Below, piece after piece: positions 8,937-20,700 of a DNA stretch of 32,500 nt. The number at the start of each line of letters is the position of its first letter. The stretch's first letter is position 1. Below the pieces are notes generated by a model. That model had not been told where the DNA came from. It did not search any database and was given only the letters and a program-made list of their open reading frames with translations. The DNA comes from Neocallimastix lanati (nom. inval.) (Eukaryota > Neocallimastigomycota > Neocallimastigomycetes > Neocallimastigales > Neocallimastigaceae), in the NCBI GenBank assembly GCA_016946835.1, contig JACVTC010000144.1, positions 1 through 32,500 on the forward strand, read 5' to 3'. Both the position numbers and the translations under genes were made by a program.

Positions 8937-11506
8937 CTAACTTAACCCAAAAATTAATTCATTCTAAAAAAAAAAAATTAAATCCATATTAAAGAAAATT
9001 TAATTAAATAAAAATAATTAAAATAAAATAATAATAATTAATTAATCATTAATAATTTTAATTAAAAACTAAAATAAATTAATAAATAATATTTTTCTAA
9101 GACTACAAATAAACAAAATAATAAACAAATTTAATAAATTATAAATAACAAATAAACAAACTTATAAACATCTCAAAATTAAAATTAAATAGTTAAATAA
9201 TTTTTAAGTTACTTTTATTTAAAATAATGATTATTTTATTCATTTTATAACTCAACTTTTATAAACAAATTGTAATTAAATAACATTTTAAAACTCATCT
9301 TTATTAATATTTTAATTGTAAATATTGTTTAATTTAATAATAAATTATTCTTTATTTCTCTTTTATTAATTTTATTATTTTTAATGTAAATAGTTTAAAA
9401 TCAAAGAAAAATATAAAAACATGTAAATATTTCTTATAAATTATTCTTTATTATTAATTATTTAATAAATTATTATAGATATTTTATTAGTTTTAATAAT
9501 CAAAAAAATATGATTATTAATTATTTAATAAATTATTATAGATATTTTATTAGTTTTTAATAATCAATTTTTATGATTATTAATTATTTTGATAAATTAT
9601 TATATATTTTATTAGTTATTAATAATCAATTTTATTATTAAAATTTAAAATAAATTAGTATAAATAATAAATATTTCATTTTATTATTTTATTAGTTTTA
9701 ATAATTATTTTATTAATTTAAACAAAATTAATTATTAAATAAATAAAGATTAATAGTAAAATAAAAATAAATTTTTTTAATAAAACATTTTTGTGTTTAA
9801 TAATAAAACATATTTATTTTTTTTTTAAATTTCTTAAATCAATTTTATTCAGTATTTATCCTTTTATTCACTTCTACAAAATTTAATTTTTGTAGATTAA
9901 GAATATTAGGTATAAATCATTTTTTGATACGTGACCACTATAAAAATGGTATTTAGGTAGATTCTTTAGGTTAAAGAAATACTTAAATATTATTGGTCAA
10001 TAATAATTTTATAATAATATATATAATTTTAGAATAATAATTATTAAACGGAGAATTCTTTTATTTATAAGTTTATACTAATGATGATAAATTAATTCAC
10101 ATAAATAGCTATTTTTATATTTTATTTTAGTATAGTTAAAAGAGATATTATATATATTTGAGATAATTAATTATAATATTTATATAAAAGAGTAATAATA
10201 ATAATTGATGTAATAATTAATAATTAATAATAAATAAAGAGAACATTAAAAAGATATAATTATTACTTTATTTTGTATTATTGTATGTGTTATTTCTAAT
10301 TAATATTAGAATATATTATTTTGTCATAATTCCTTATTGTCATTGCCCATAAATAAATATTAATTTAGATACATAAATAAAATATCGTATCATTTTTGGT
10401 ACAAGACCAATTGAAAAATGAAAATTAAATATGACTAAATTTACAAAAAAAATAGAAAATCAAATTAATCCATAAAAGGATAAATTAAATTGAAATTTAT
10501 ATATAAAGTGTAAAATTAGAAATTATTAAGACTCTCTCTTTTCCACATATAACTTTATTAAATGTAAAAAATTAGATTGAATGACAATTGATCTAAATTG
10601 AGATTTCAATTGATCAAAAATAAAAATTTAATAAAAATTAAATAAACAATTTATAAAGTAGAATTTAAGTATTTAGTTATAATTTACAACTTTAGTGTGA
10701 ATTACTTATTATTGTGAATATTAATATAAAAAGATTTAAATTTTAAAAATTCATTTACATTGCACCATTTTTGATACTGATTGGAATTCTTAAGCATAAA
10801 ATTATTAGAAAGCTTGAATAACATCTAACCTATTCAACAACAAATTAATAAATTAAAATTTGAAATTAAAATCATAATAAAAAAATTTATTTTAATTAAA
10901 TTCTAAAACCCGAAATTATACTTTAATTCTATTTTAATATTTAAAATAATGAAATACTAATGTTAATTAATTTCTCTTTTTAATTAAAAGTAAATAGTTT
11001 GTAAACAATTTTCTCTTTTTTTTATTATTTTGAATTCTTTGTTTATAATAATTCTTGTATTAATTGTTTATTTGTTTATTTTATTGTTTATTTTTATAAA
11101 TATAATTATTCTTAATTGTTTTATTATTAAAAATTGTAAATACTTTAAATTATTGCAAAAATATAAATACTTGTAAATATTTTATAAAATTAATTTCTCG
11201 TTGTTATTAGAAATGTAATAAAAAAAATAATAACCAAATATTATTAATAAATAATAATAAAAATTAATAAATAATAATAAAAAATTAATAAATATAATAG
11301 TAAAAATTAATACTAAACACAAAAGAAATGTATAATTTTGAAAAATTAATAACAATTCAGTGTTAAGCTAGAATAATAATAACTTAATTATTAATAATAA
11401 TAAAACAAATTCATTTATATTAAATTTTATATTAAATCAAACTTGATACATCTATTATCACTTTTGAAGTAATAACTTCAAATTAAGATAATAGAATCGT
11501 TTGTCA
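8937..11506. other. AT-rich filler without recognisable genes
   Basis: About 2.6 kb of nearly pure A/T with no long open frame, no TATA-plus-LTR layout and no tRNA boxes that I can see. Slightly more complex patches at 9875-10060, 10370-10430 and 10750-10840 may be old transposon remnants. It contains the 63-bp minisatellite listed separately. Confidence 0.6.
9451..9640. repeat. 63-bp AT minisatellite, three copies
   Basis: Three head-to-tail copies start at 9451, 9514 and 9577. Each contains TTATTAATTATTT, then AAATTATTATA, then TTTTATTAGTT and AATAATCAA. The third copy has drifted. Confidence 0.8.
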
Positions 11507-11510
11507 TGTG

Positions 11511-12524
11511 TGGTAAAGAATGAATTAATAACCTTTATTTTATTATTAATAATTCTTTACTTAATTGTACTTTCCTATATTCTTGATAACCTAAACTTAA
11601 TAATAAAATTTAATTTATTTTGATATAAATTAATTTTAACTTGTAAATAATGTAAATCAATTTTAATTAATTACTTTATTGTTATATTATTAAATATATG
11701 TATATATTAAAATACAATTGTAAATATTAAAATTATACTTTTAAGATACTAAATTATTAAAACTATTAATTAAATATTATTATAAAAATTATTATAAAAT
11801 TATTAAAATTATTAATTAAATATTATTATACAAATTATTATAAACTATTAATATTATAAAATTATTAAAATTATTAAATATTATTATAAAAATTTATTTA
11901 TTATAACTATTAAATATTATTATAAAATTATTAAGATTATTAATTAAATTTATTATTAAAAATTATTATTAAAAATTATTACTTATTATAAAAATTATTA
12001 TTTAAATATTATCAAATTTATTAATTAAATATTATAAAAATTTTATTTTATTTTTGAAAATAATTACAAGTATTATTTAAAATAATTAAAGATTATTAAA
12101 TTTATTATATTAATCTTTAAAAACAATTTATTTAACTTAAAAATATCAAAGAAAATAGTAAAAACTATTTTCTATATATTTATTTTATAATTATTTTTAA
12201 TTAAATTATATTTGAATATTATATTATTATATTTATAAAAATTAAAACAAAAATGAATTATTGATATAAAATTAATTCAATAATTCTATAAAATTACTTA
12301 AATTATAAACAACTAATTATACTTTAAATTCATAAAAAAATATAAATATTGTAAATATTTCTTAAAAATTAAATATGTGTACTTCAAAAATAAAATTTTA
12401 TATTAATAAATAATAAATACTTTTAATAAAAAGAATTTTTTTTTTTTGTTAAAATCAAAGCAGGGTAATACCCGTCCCCCCCTGCTTGATTTTAAATCAA
12501 TAAGAATCAACCCCGAGTCTACCA
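11511..12524 (+). mobile_element. A-type solo LTR (A4), TSD TGTG
   Basis: 1014 bp, starting TGGTAAAGAATGAA and ending CCCCGAGTCTACCA, flanked by TGTG at 11507-11510 and 12525-12528. It shares the A-type head motif (ACTTTCCTATATTC) and tail. The length is inflated by reiterated ATTATTAAAATT units at about 11745-12020. A GC-rich hairpin lies 31 bp from the 3' end. It is nested in the first two bases of A2. Confidence 0.78.
12451..12493 (+). other. GC-rich stem-loop near the end of LTR A4
   Basis: AAAATCAAAGCAGGG at 12451-12465 pairs with CCCTGCTTGATTTT at 12480-12493 (14 bp with one bulged A). The loop holds GTCCCCC, and a C7 run at 12476-12482 extends into the 3' arm. It is the strongest GC-containing stem in the window and follows an 11-base T run. 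Confidence 0.75.
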
Positions 12525-12526
12525 TG

Positions 12527-13553
12527 TGATAAAAAATGCCCAAATACTGTTCTTTTGGTTATTCATCTTAAATGATTTATTTAACCCTTAAACAAATTAT
12601 TTGATTCTTTATTCTTTTGGAACTTTCTATATTCTAATAAATTAATCTATATTCCTAATTAGTACAAATTAAATTATACTAATTAAAAAAGTATATTTAA
12701 TATTAATTCCTTATCTATGCTACCTTTATTATTCTTATCTATATTTTATTATTATTAAAATCCTTATCAATATTATATAGTTTATTTTATCAATTTTCTT
12801 TATAGTTTATCAAAATCTTATCAATATTTCTTTTATTAATATTAAACTTATCAATATTAAATATTTCTTTGGAAAATTCCAAATTAAAAATTGTATTAAT
12901 GATTACTAATGAAAAATTAAACATAAAAGAAAATAGTTATATTATTATTATATGTTTTATTATAAATATTATATTATAAATTTGATGAAATGATTATAAA
13001 TTTTATATTAACAATTTAAATAATATTATTTTTCTAAACTAAGTAAAATTAAACTTTAGGATTAAATAAATATTACTAAACCACAGAATTAACTTCTGTA
13101 AAATAAAAAAATTTGTCTTTTAAAATATATAATTAAGTAGATTAGTAATAAATAATTAGTAATAGATTAATATATAAGTATTATTTATTATAAGTTAAAT
13201 AATAATTATATTAATAATAAAAAAAATAATATAAAATATTTAATAATTAATTTTTATTATACAAAGAAATGGCTTTACCATTTCTATTATTTTAAGAAAA
13301 AAAAATATAAATAACAGTAAAAAAAAAAAAAAAATTATTTTTTTTATATGTTGAAATTTTAACATTGTAATTTTTAAATAAAAAAAAAAATTAATAAAAG
13401 GATTATAAAAAAATAAAATTTTAAAAAGTTATCTTGTTTATTTATTTATTTATTTTTTTTTGTTTATATTAATCTTATATTTTTATTTTTATTATTGTTT
13501 TAATTTTATTTATAATTTTTGAATAATTTTTATAAAAACCCCGAACCAAACCA
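12527..13553 (+). mobile_element. A-type solo LTR (A2), same subfamily as element 2
   Basis: It starts TGATAAAAAATGCCC and ends CCCCGAACCAAACCA. The first ~250 bp match the element 2 LTR almost base for base; the last ~200 bp match A5 instead. It carries the AGAAATGG/CCATTTCT palindrome (13265-13285) and TATAAATAA (from 13306). The right flank is AATG. The left flank, displaced by A4 to 11505-11508, is CATG, so the duplication is imperfect. Confidence 0.8.
13265..13313 (+). promoter_or_regulatory. A-type LTR promoter: palindrome plus TATA box
   Basis: AGAAATGG (13265-13272), 5-base centre, CCATTTCT (13278-13285), then an A-run and TATAAATAA from 13306. The same module occurs in A3, A5 and both element 2 LTRs. 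Confidence 0.65.
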
Positions 13554-13557
13554 AATG

Positions 13558-14115
13558 TAAAAGGTACGTTTATTATTAACTAAAATAACGAATAATAATT
13601 AAATCTAAAGGCTAAGATAACTTAACACCTCTCTATCCGAGTTGTTAATAATAAACACTAAATTAATTAATTTATAACTATTATTTCCTATTACACTAGA
13701 ATATAGCGCAGCACTTTATAACACTATTTGTTATCAGTTGCTGGGCTTACACTGAGTAATATATTTTATTTAATAATTATATTTTATTTATTAATATTAA
13801 TATTTTTATCAACAATTTACGTTAATAGTAACGCTAGTGCGTTACAGTTACAAGTTCAATTGTTATTTATACATGTCAATAATATTATGATTGGTAAATA
13901 ATTTAATTTAACTTAGTTTACTAATCACTAAATAAAATGTATTTATCTAAATATTTAACTATATAATTAATTATAAAATAATAAAATTTAATGTACGAAA
14001 TTAACAAAAGATTTTATTTGATTAGCCAAAATTGCTAGCTGTTTAGAGATACGTTATGTAACCAAAGAACTATCATTGGATAGGCTTGGAGTTACCATGT
14101 ATCTATTACATGAAA
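13558..14115. other. Unassigned island with several hairpins
   Basis: Less AT-biased than its neighbours and not alignable to the other repeats here. No open frame of note. Three compact inverted repeats stand out: 13709-13743, 13828-13845 and 14048-14103. On the minus strand it continues the D-type terminus at 16006-16019 once B2 and A3 are removed, so the right part is probably D2 body. The other end of D2 was not found. Confidence 0.4.
14048..14103. other. 56-nt extended stem-loop
   Basis: GATAC(14048-14052)/GTATC(14099-14103), GTAAC(14058-14062)/GTTAC(14091-14095), CAA(14063-14065)/TTG(14086-14088) and CTATC(14070-14074)/GATAG(14079-14083) nest with small internal loops and an ATTG tetraloop. 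On the minus strand it lies ~35 nt (net) from the D2 terminus. Confidence 0.6.
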
Positions 14116-14120
14116 TTTTG

Positions 14121-15078
14121 TGTAAGAAATAATAATTATTTACTAATAAATAATTATTATTTCTTAGTCTTTATAATTATTGATAATAATTATAAATTTA
14201 TTTAAATTATAATTAATTCATACATTGAGATATTATTATCAAATTTATTATAATTGTAATTATTCATACACTTAAATAATATTAGAAAATTTATTTAAAT
14301 AATTATTATGTGTACACTTATTAATATTATTAATTTTATTTAGTTATTCATTTAATTATCAAGTTAATGTAAACATTAGTTTTATTTATTTTTTACATTG
14401 TACATTTAAAAGAACAATTAATAAGTTTCTGTATTTTTTATAATTCTGTATTCTAGTTTAAAGATAGGTTTAGATTAGATTTTAAAAATAATATTTAGAA
14501 AAATAGAATAATTTAGATCATTCCGGTTATTATTGATTTTTCCTTTTATTTGATGATCTAAATTAAAATTTAGGAAATCGATATATTAAGGTTTTATCCA
14601 AATATAAAATAATATATTTGGTTTTACTTAATATATACGATGATCGATATGAATAGAATATCGATCAAAAAACTTATCTAGTTTTTTCTTCTAATCTTTT
14701 TCTAGATAAGATATTTTTTAAGATTAGAAAACCCTTTTTATTTAACCTTATTTCCATAAAAAAATATAAATAAGGCTCTTGATTTCCCTTTAAGAAATCA
14801 AGAGTTATTATTATAAAAATATAGTTATAATAATAGCAATTTTATATCTTAAACTTTAATAAATTAATAAAACATTTTATTCAAAAACATATTTTTTAAA
14901 CCAAATCTATCCAAATATTCCTTCTTTTACTTTTTGTGTTGTTATTATAATTAATTTTATAATAAACTCTTTTTTAGGTAAAATTTTTATTTTTATTTTA
15001 TTTCTCAACTTCATGAATTAGTCATTAAGTTGAAGTTAATAATCATATTTAGTAATAGAACTTAGTATGATTATTACA
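14121..15078 (+). mobile_element. B-type solo LTR (B2), 958 bp
   Basis: It starts TGTAAGAAATAA with a long head hairpin (AAGAAATAATAATTATTTA with TAAATAATTATTATTTCTT) and ends GATTATTACA. TATAAATAAGG lies at 14765. Flanks are TTTTG (14116-14120) and TTTTA, the latter read across the A3 insertion. It aligns with B1 and has no coding content. Confidence 0.72.
14776..14804 (+). promoter_or_regulatory. Hairpin downstream of the B2 TATA box
   Basis: CTCTTGATTTC at 14776-14786 pairs perfectly (11 bp) with GAAATCAAGAG at 14794-14804. Homologous to 6474-6502, with different inner pairs but the same shape. Confidence 0.65.
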
Positions 15079-15081
15079 TTT

Positions 15082-16001
15082 TGTTAAGGAATGAACAAAT
15101 AATGTTAATTTTATTATTTTTCATAAAAATAACTTAACCACTAAAATTAAATTATTTATTTCCTTACTTGGGGAACTTTCTTATGTTCTATTACTGCCAA
15201 ATTATTACTAATATTAAATTTATTATTATTAATATAAATTCTTTATTAATATCAATACTTTATTATTAAAATTAATATGATATTATTAATATCAATATTA
15301 TTATCAATATCTAGTTTTATTAATATGATTTATTCTATCAATATTTTATTATTAAAGAAAATTTTATTTTACAAATATTACCAATACAGATTATTTATTA
15401 TTAATAAAAATTAATATAATTAATAATGATTTAAAAATATTTTACTTAAATCCATGATCCTTGTCATTAAAATTAGTAATACTTCCTTCCAAAATACACC
15501 CTATTTATAATAAGATTAATAATAGATAATAATCTAAAATACTTTTATTTAAAAATAGTATAAAATTAAATAATACTCTATTACTAATAGTTCTGTAAAA
15601 GTAATAAAATTATTTTTAAAATATATTATCACTACAATTAATAATAAATAGTTTAGAATTTAATAATATGTAATAATTATTTATTATAATAAAATAGATT
15701 ATGAATTTATAATTTAAATACAATTCAAACATGTAACTCTAAGATATTCTAAAGAAATGGCTTGACCATTTCTAACGATAAAAAAAAATATAAATAGATG
15801 AGAAAATTGTATTTTAGAAAAATAATCTGAAAAAAATATAATCTTATTAAAGAAATTAATTTATTTTTAGTTTTTAATTGAATAATTTTTATTAAATAAA
15901 TAAATAAAATATTTTAAAAAAAGATATATTTTAATTTTTAATTTTTTTTTATTTTAGTGTTTATTTCTATATTTATTATTATTCTGTCCCGAACCTCAAC
16001 A
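15082..16001 (+). mobile_element. A-type solo LTR (A3), TSD ATTT
   Basis: 920 bp, starting TGTTAAGGAATG and ending CCCGAACCTCAACA, flanked by ATTT at 15078-15081 and 16002-16005. It carries GGGGAACTTTC, TTCTGTAAAAG, the AGAAATGG/CCATTTCT palindrome (15753-15773) and TATAAATA (15789-15796). It is inserted at the exact 3' end of B2. Confidence 0.87.
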
Positions 16002-16005
16002 ATTT

Positions 16006-16019
16006 TAGGATTCGTTACA
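16006..16019 (-). mobile_element. Terminus of a second D-type element (D2)
   Basis: On the minus strand TGTAACGAATCCTA starts here and interrupts the copia frame. It matches the D1 terminus TGTAACGAATCTTA at 16764. After B2 and A3 the element would continue left of 14116. Its far end was not found. Confidence 0.5.
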
Positions 16020-16748
16020 TTGGCACTTTAAAGTAACTGGATCATTAATGAAATTCTTTAAAATGTTTTTATTATTAGTTATATGTTCTCCGGCTCCAGA
16101 ATCATATAACCATTGTGTTTTTTCATCTTCGTTTATATGAAGAATATTATTTAATGAATTTAAATATTCTGTAACTCTAGGAACCTTAATTTCTGATTGT
16201 TTTGAATTAATACAACTATTATTGTTTACTTTTTCTTCATTATTATTACTTAATTCATAATTTTTGTCACAGAAGTTTATTAAACAAGTTGATTTCATAT
16301 TTTCACTAGTATTTTGATCATTAGATGTGGATGGTTTATCAAGATATGGTCTAATTTGGTCAAAGTTTACTTCATAATTATATTCATTATTTAAATTAGC
16401 ATCACTTACGTAACCAATATATCTCTTGCTGTTATATTTTTTATTTCTATTGTAATTTTCATTATTACCCTTCTTATTTTCATTATAGTATTTATTAAAT
16501 TTGCTATTCGGGTTTTTCGGGTTAAAATAGCATTCTTTTGTATCATGATTATTCATGTCACAAATATAGCAATATTTATCTTTTTCTTCTTTTCCCTTTT
16601 TGGTATTTCTCTCATGTTCTTTGTTATTGCTATCATATTTTTGTGTTTTATTAATTCTTCTATTTTGTTTTCCTTTACCGTTAAATTTTCCAGTGTAGTC
16701 GATATCCATTGGGTCATCATGAGTTTCTTCTTTAGTAGTGTTCCCCAA
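16020..16748 (-). pseudogene. Ty1/copia Gag C-terminus and start of protease (fragment)
   Basis: This is the second piece of a minus-strand copia Gag-Pol. It has a CCHC knuckle CYICDMNNHDTKEC (C-X2-C-X4-H-X4-C) in a very basic, Asn-rich context, followed by the copia protease active site WLYDSGAGEHI. The frame then runs into the D2 terminus at 16019 and stops at 16005-16007, before the rest of the protease. The integrase and RT are missing from this side. The frame begins after a stop with no ATG. The beginning fits as the continuation of the Gag piece at 25643-26217 if D1 is removed, apart from a 1-base slip in the G-run at about 16743-16746. Non-functional as it stands. Confidence 0.82.
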
Positions 16749-16781
16749 TTATTAAAGTAATTCTGTAACGAATCTTAAAAA

Positions 16782-17760
16782 TGTTAAGGTTCGGAGAGAG
16801 GGAAAAATAAAAATAAGTATTAATATAAACAACAAAAAAAATAAACAAACAAGAAAATTAATAAACAAAATAAATTTTTGTTTTTATAAATCCTTTATTA
16901 AATTTTTTTTTATTTAAAAAAAATTACAATATTAAATTACAATATAAAAAATACAATTTTTTTTACTGTTATTTATATTTTTTTTTTTTCTTAAAATAAT
17001 AGAAATGGTAAAGCCATTTCTTTGTATAATAAAAATTAATTATTAAATATTTTATATTAATTTTTTATTATTAATATAATTATTATTTAACTTATAATAA
17101 ATAATACTTATATATTAATCTATTACTAATTATTTATTACTAATCTACTTAATTATATATTTTAAAAGACAAATTTTTTTATTTTACAGAAGTTAATTCT
17201 GTGGTTTAGTAATATTTATTTAATCCTAAAGTTTAATTTTACTAAGTTTAGAAAAATAATATTATTTAAATTATTAATATAAAAATTATAATCATTTCAT
17301 CAAATTTATAATATAATATTTATAATAAAACATATAATAATAATATAATTATTTCCTTTTATGTTTAATCTTTTATTAGTAATCATTAATACAATTTTTT
17401 TAATTTGGAATTTTCCAAAGAAATAATTGATATTGATAAGTTTAATATTAATAAAAGAAATATTGATAAGATTTTGATAAACTATAAAGAAAATTGATAA
17501 AATAAACTATATAATATTGATAAGGATTTTAATAATAATAAAATATAGATAAGAATAATAAAGGTAGTATAGATAAGGAATTAATTTTAAATATACTTTT
17601 TTAAATAGTATAATTTAATTTGTACTAATTAGGAATATAGATTAATTTATTAGAATATAGAAAGTTCCAAAAGAATAAAGAATCAAATAATTTGTTTAAG
17701 GGTTAAATGAATCATTTAAGATGCATAACCAAAAGAACATTATTTGGGCATTCTTTATCA
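16782..17760 (-). repeat. 3' LTR of element 2 (979 bp)
   Basis: On the minus strand it begins TGATAAAGAATGCCC and ends CCGAACCTTAACA. It corresponds to 24065-25043 at a constant offset of 7283 bases, so there is no net indel. It carries the AGAAATGG palindrome at 17001-17021 and a minus-strand TATAAAT at 16971-16977. Confidence 0.95.
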
Positions 17761-17773
17761 AGATGCCCCCACT
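17761..17773 (-). other. Polypurine tract of element 2
   Basis: The minus strand reads AGTGGGGGCATCT immediately before the 3' LTR, identical to the tract of element 1. Confidence 0.7.
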
Positions 17774-17783
17774 AAGACTCAAG

Positions 17784-20700
17784 CTATACAGAAGCTGAGT
17801 TAAACTTTACTATATTCTTTAAATGGACATTGCGGTTCATTTGGATTCCAGATTTAGGGTCCACAAGAGTTACCGTATTGAATTGTTTCTTTAATACTTG
17901 AAGGGGTCCAACAAAATATGGTTCAAGTTTGGTTCTAGAAAAATTTCGGACTAAGACTAAGTCTCCAGGCCTAATATTTTTAGCTTGATTCATGCTGTTC
18001 TTGCTTTCTCTTCTATTGGCCCAATATTTATTCGCATTTTTCACATTTGCAGCGGCTTCTGTTGTCCATAAGTAGTGGTTAACAAACTTTTCGAGTAAGA
18101 TCTCATCAGATGACTTGTTTATTCCTATAGTAGGTCTTGCAGCGATATCGAAAGGTTGCTGGTCTTCTCTTCCATATACCAGCTCGAAACTTGAATGATT
18201 AGTGACAGAATTCTTGGTAGTACGAAGGGCCCATAAAGCAGAAGGTAGTACTTCATCCCATTCCTTGTGCTTTTCACTTAGAAGTCGAAGTAATTTTCCT
18301 ATCTCTTTGTTTCTATTCTCTGTGAGTCCATTAGTTTCAGGGTGATAAGTGGTACTAAATTTCACGTATACATCATAGAGATCGAGGAATATCTTGGTCA
18401 TATCGGAAGTAAATTGGACACCATTGTCCGTAGTAATCACTTGAGGTACTCCATGGCGTGCAAAAACATTGATAAGGAATTTTATAACTTCTTTAGAGGT
18501 TACATTTTCTGTAGGTTCGGCTTCAACCCACTTGGTGAAATAATCGACTACCACCATAATATATTGATTGTTGTTGGAAGTTTTCTCTAAAGGTCCAATT
18601 ATATCAAGACCAAGGTGAGTAAAGGGTCCTTCCACTTCAGTTGGAATATCTTCTGTTGGTTTTGGATATGGTTGAGGTTTATTCAATTGGCACTTTTCAC
18701 ATTTAGCTATAATCCTCTTAATGTCGTTTACCATACCATTCCAGTAATAGCTTTTCCTAAGTCGTTGATAAGTTTTGTGATAACCTTCATGACCGATTTG
18801 GTGGGCTTCTAGAATTAGCTTTAATTTTTCGTTAAGATCAGTAACTAATTTTCGGTAGATATTTCCATCTATGAAATATTCAACACCATCGATTATAGTA
18901 AACTTTTCTTCAATAAATTCTTTTACTACTTTAGATAAAAGAGATTCGTCGACTTCTTTTGTAATTTTGGTAACTAATACCTTCTTGTCAGTGTCATTCT
19001 TCATTCTTGATAGGGCATCTGCAATAACATTCTTTTTACCTGATTCATAGCAGATTTCAACCCCCAAAAGGTTAGCAGCCATGCACCATCTAGTTTGTCT
19101 AGCATTTGTTGGTTCTTTCTTGTTGAACAGTCCGACTAAGGGTTTATGGTCTGTATATATAATAGTTTTATGAGGATTTCCCATTATATATGATTTGAAT
19201 TTAGTTAAGCAGTAGAATAAGGCTGTTCCTTCTAAATCAGTTATTCCGTAATTTTTCTCACTTTTGGTTAGTGTTCGACTCGTATAATGAATTGGGTGTT
19301 CTTTGTTAGTTTCTTCATTCTTTTGTAGTAGTACACCACCTACTCCATCATAGGACGCATCAGTTCTTATAATAAACTCTTTATTGAAAGAAGGGAATTT
19401 TAGAATTGGGGCATTCATTAATTTTTCCTTAAGCATTTTAAAGCTTTTCTCTTGTTCATCTTTCCATTGGTACTTAACACCTTTTCGCAATAACTTACAA
19501 AGAGGAGCTGTGATCTGTGCATATTTATCGATAAAAGTTCTGTAGTATCCAATTGCTCCTAAGAAGGATCGTAATTCATGGAGATCAGTAGGTGCTATCC
19601 ATTTTTTAATAGCTTCTATTTTGCTATCCAGAGGACTTAAGCCTTTGTCAGATACCTTGTGACCTAGAACTTCTACTTCAGATTGCATGAAAGAACATTT
19701 TTCAATGTTGATCTTGAGTTTATGTTCCTTGAATACGTCTAATACTTTCTTAATGTGATCGAGATGTTCTTCAACTGTTTTTGAATAGATCAAAATATCG
19801 TCAATGAAGTTAAAAACAAATTCACCAATGTAAGGAAAGAGAATCTTATTCATTTCTCTTTGGAAGGTAGCAGGAGCTCCAGTTAATCCGAAAGGCATTA
19901 CCTTGAATTGGTAATTACCAAACTTAGTAGTAAAACTGGTTACTTCAACGCTTTCTTCATCCATTAGTATTTGATGGTAACCAGAATAGAGATCCATTGT
20001 AGTAAAAATTTTGGCTCCATCTAAGCTATCGAAAATTTCATCAATATTTGGCAAAGAGTAGGAGTCTTTAATGGTAACATCATTTACTTTTCGGTAGTCG
20101 ATACACATTCTCCACTTTCCATTATGTTTAGGAACTAAAACTACTGGTGAGGACCACTCTGAATACGACGGTTCAATTAGTTTCTTATTGATCAATTTGG
20201 TAAGTTCTTCTTTTAGAATATCAGATTTATATTTGGTTACTCTATAATATTTCTGTTTAATTGGTTTTACACCAGGTTTTAATCTAATTTTATGTGGGGA
20301 TAAGTCAGAAGGAGTTAATTCTTCAGATGAGGTGGCTATAATTACTAAATAATCCTCAAGCAGTTGTATAATTTGTTCTCTGAACATTTTATTAAGGGTG
20401 TCAGTGAACTTTTCGTTATGAATATATTCTTTAGGAGGTAAACCTTCTATTTTCTTAAGATCGTTGTTGTTTTCATCAGGTATTGCTTTTAATACACACA
20501 TTAATTTTTCTTCTTCATCATAAGTGTTGTTAATTGGAGCTATCACATCAATAAGTCCATTATCATTCATATAACAGAGACTATACAATGTTGGATGGAT
20601 AAATAATTTATAATCTACTAAAGTTTTTAAATTAATAAGAATATCATAGAACGGGTCTTCTTTATCAACTACTCTGCATTTAGCTATCATTTCAAAGTTA

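Noticed and set aside
9451-9640. CRISPR-like array
   Set aside because: Repeats are contiguous without unique spacers, AT-only, and the context is eukaryotic.
13553-13558. A perfect target duplication for A2
   Set aside because: CATG on the left and AATG on the right differ by one base, so I report it only as imperfect.
16545-16760. Plus-strand 71-codon frame
   Set aside because: Antisense shadow of the copia Gag fragment.
18342-18812. Plus-strand frames of 82 and 65 codons
   Set aside because: Antisense to the integrase part of element 2 Pol, which has clear motifs.
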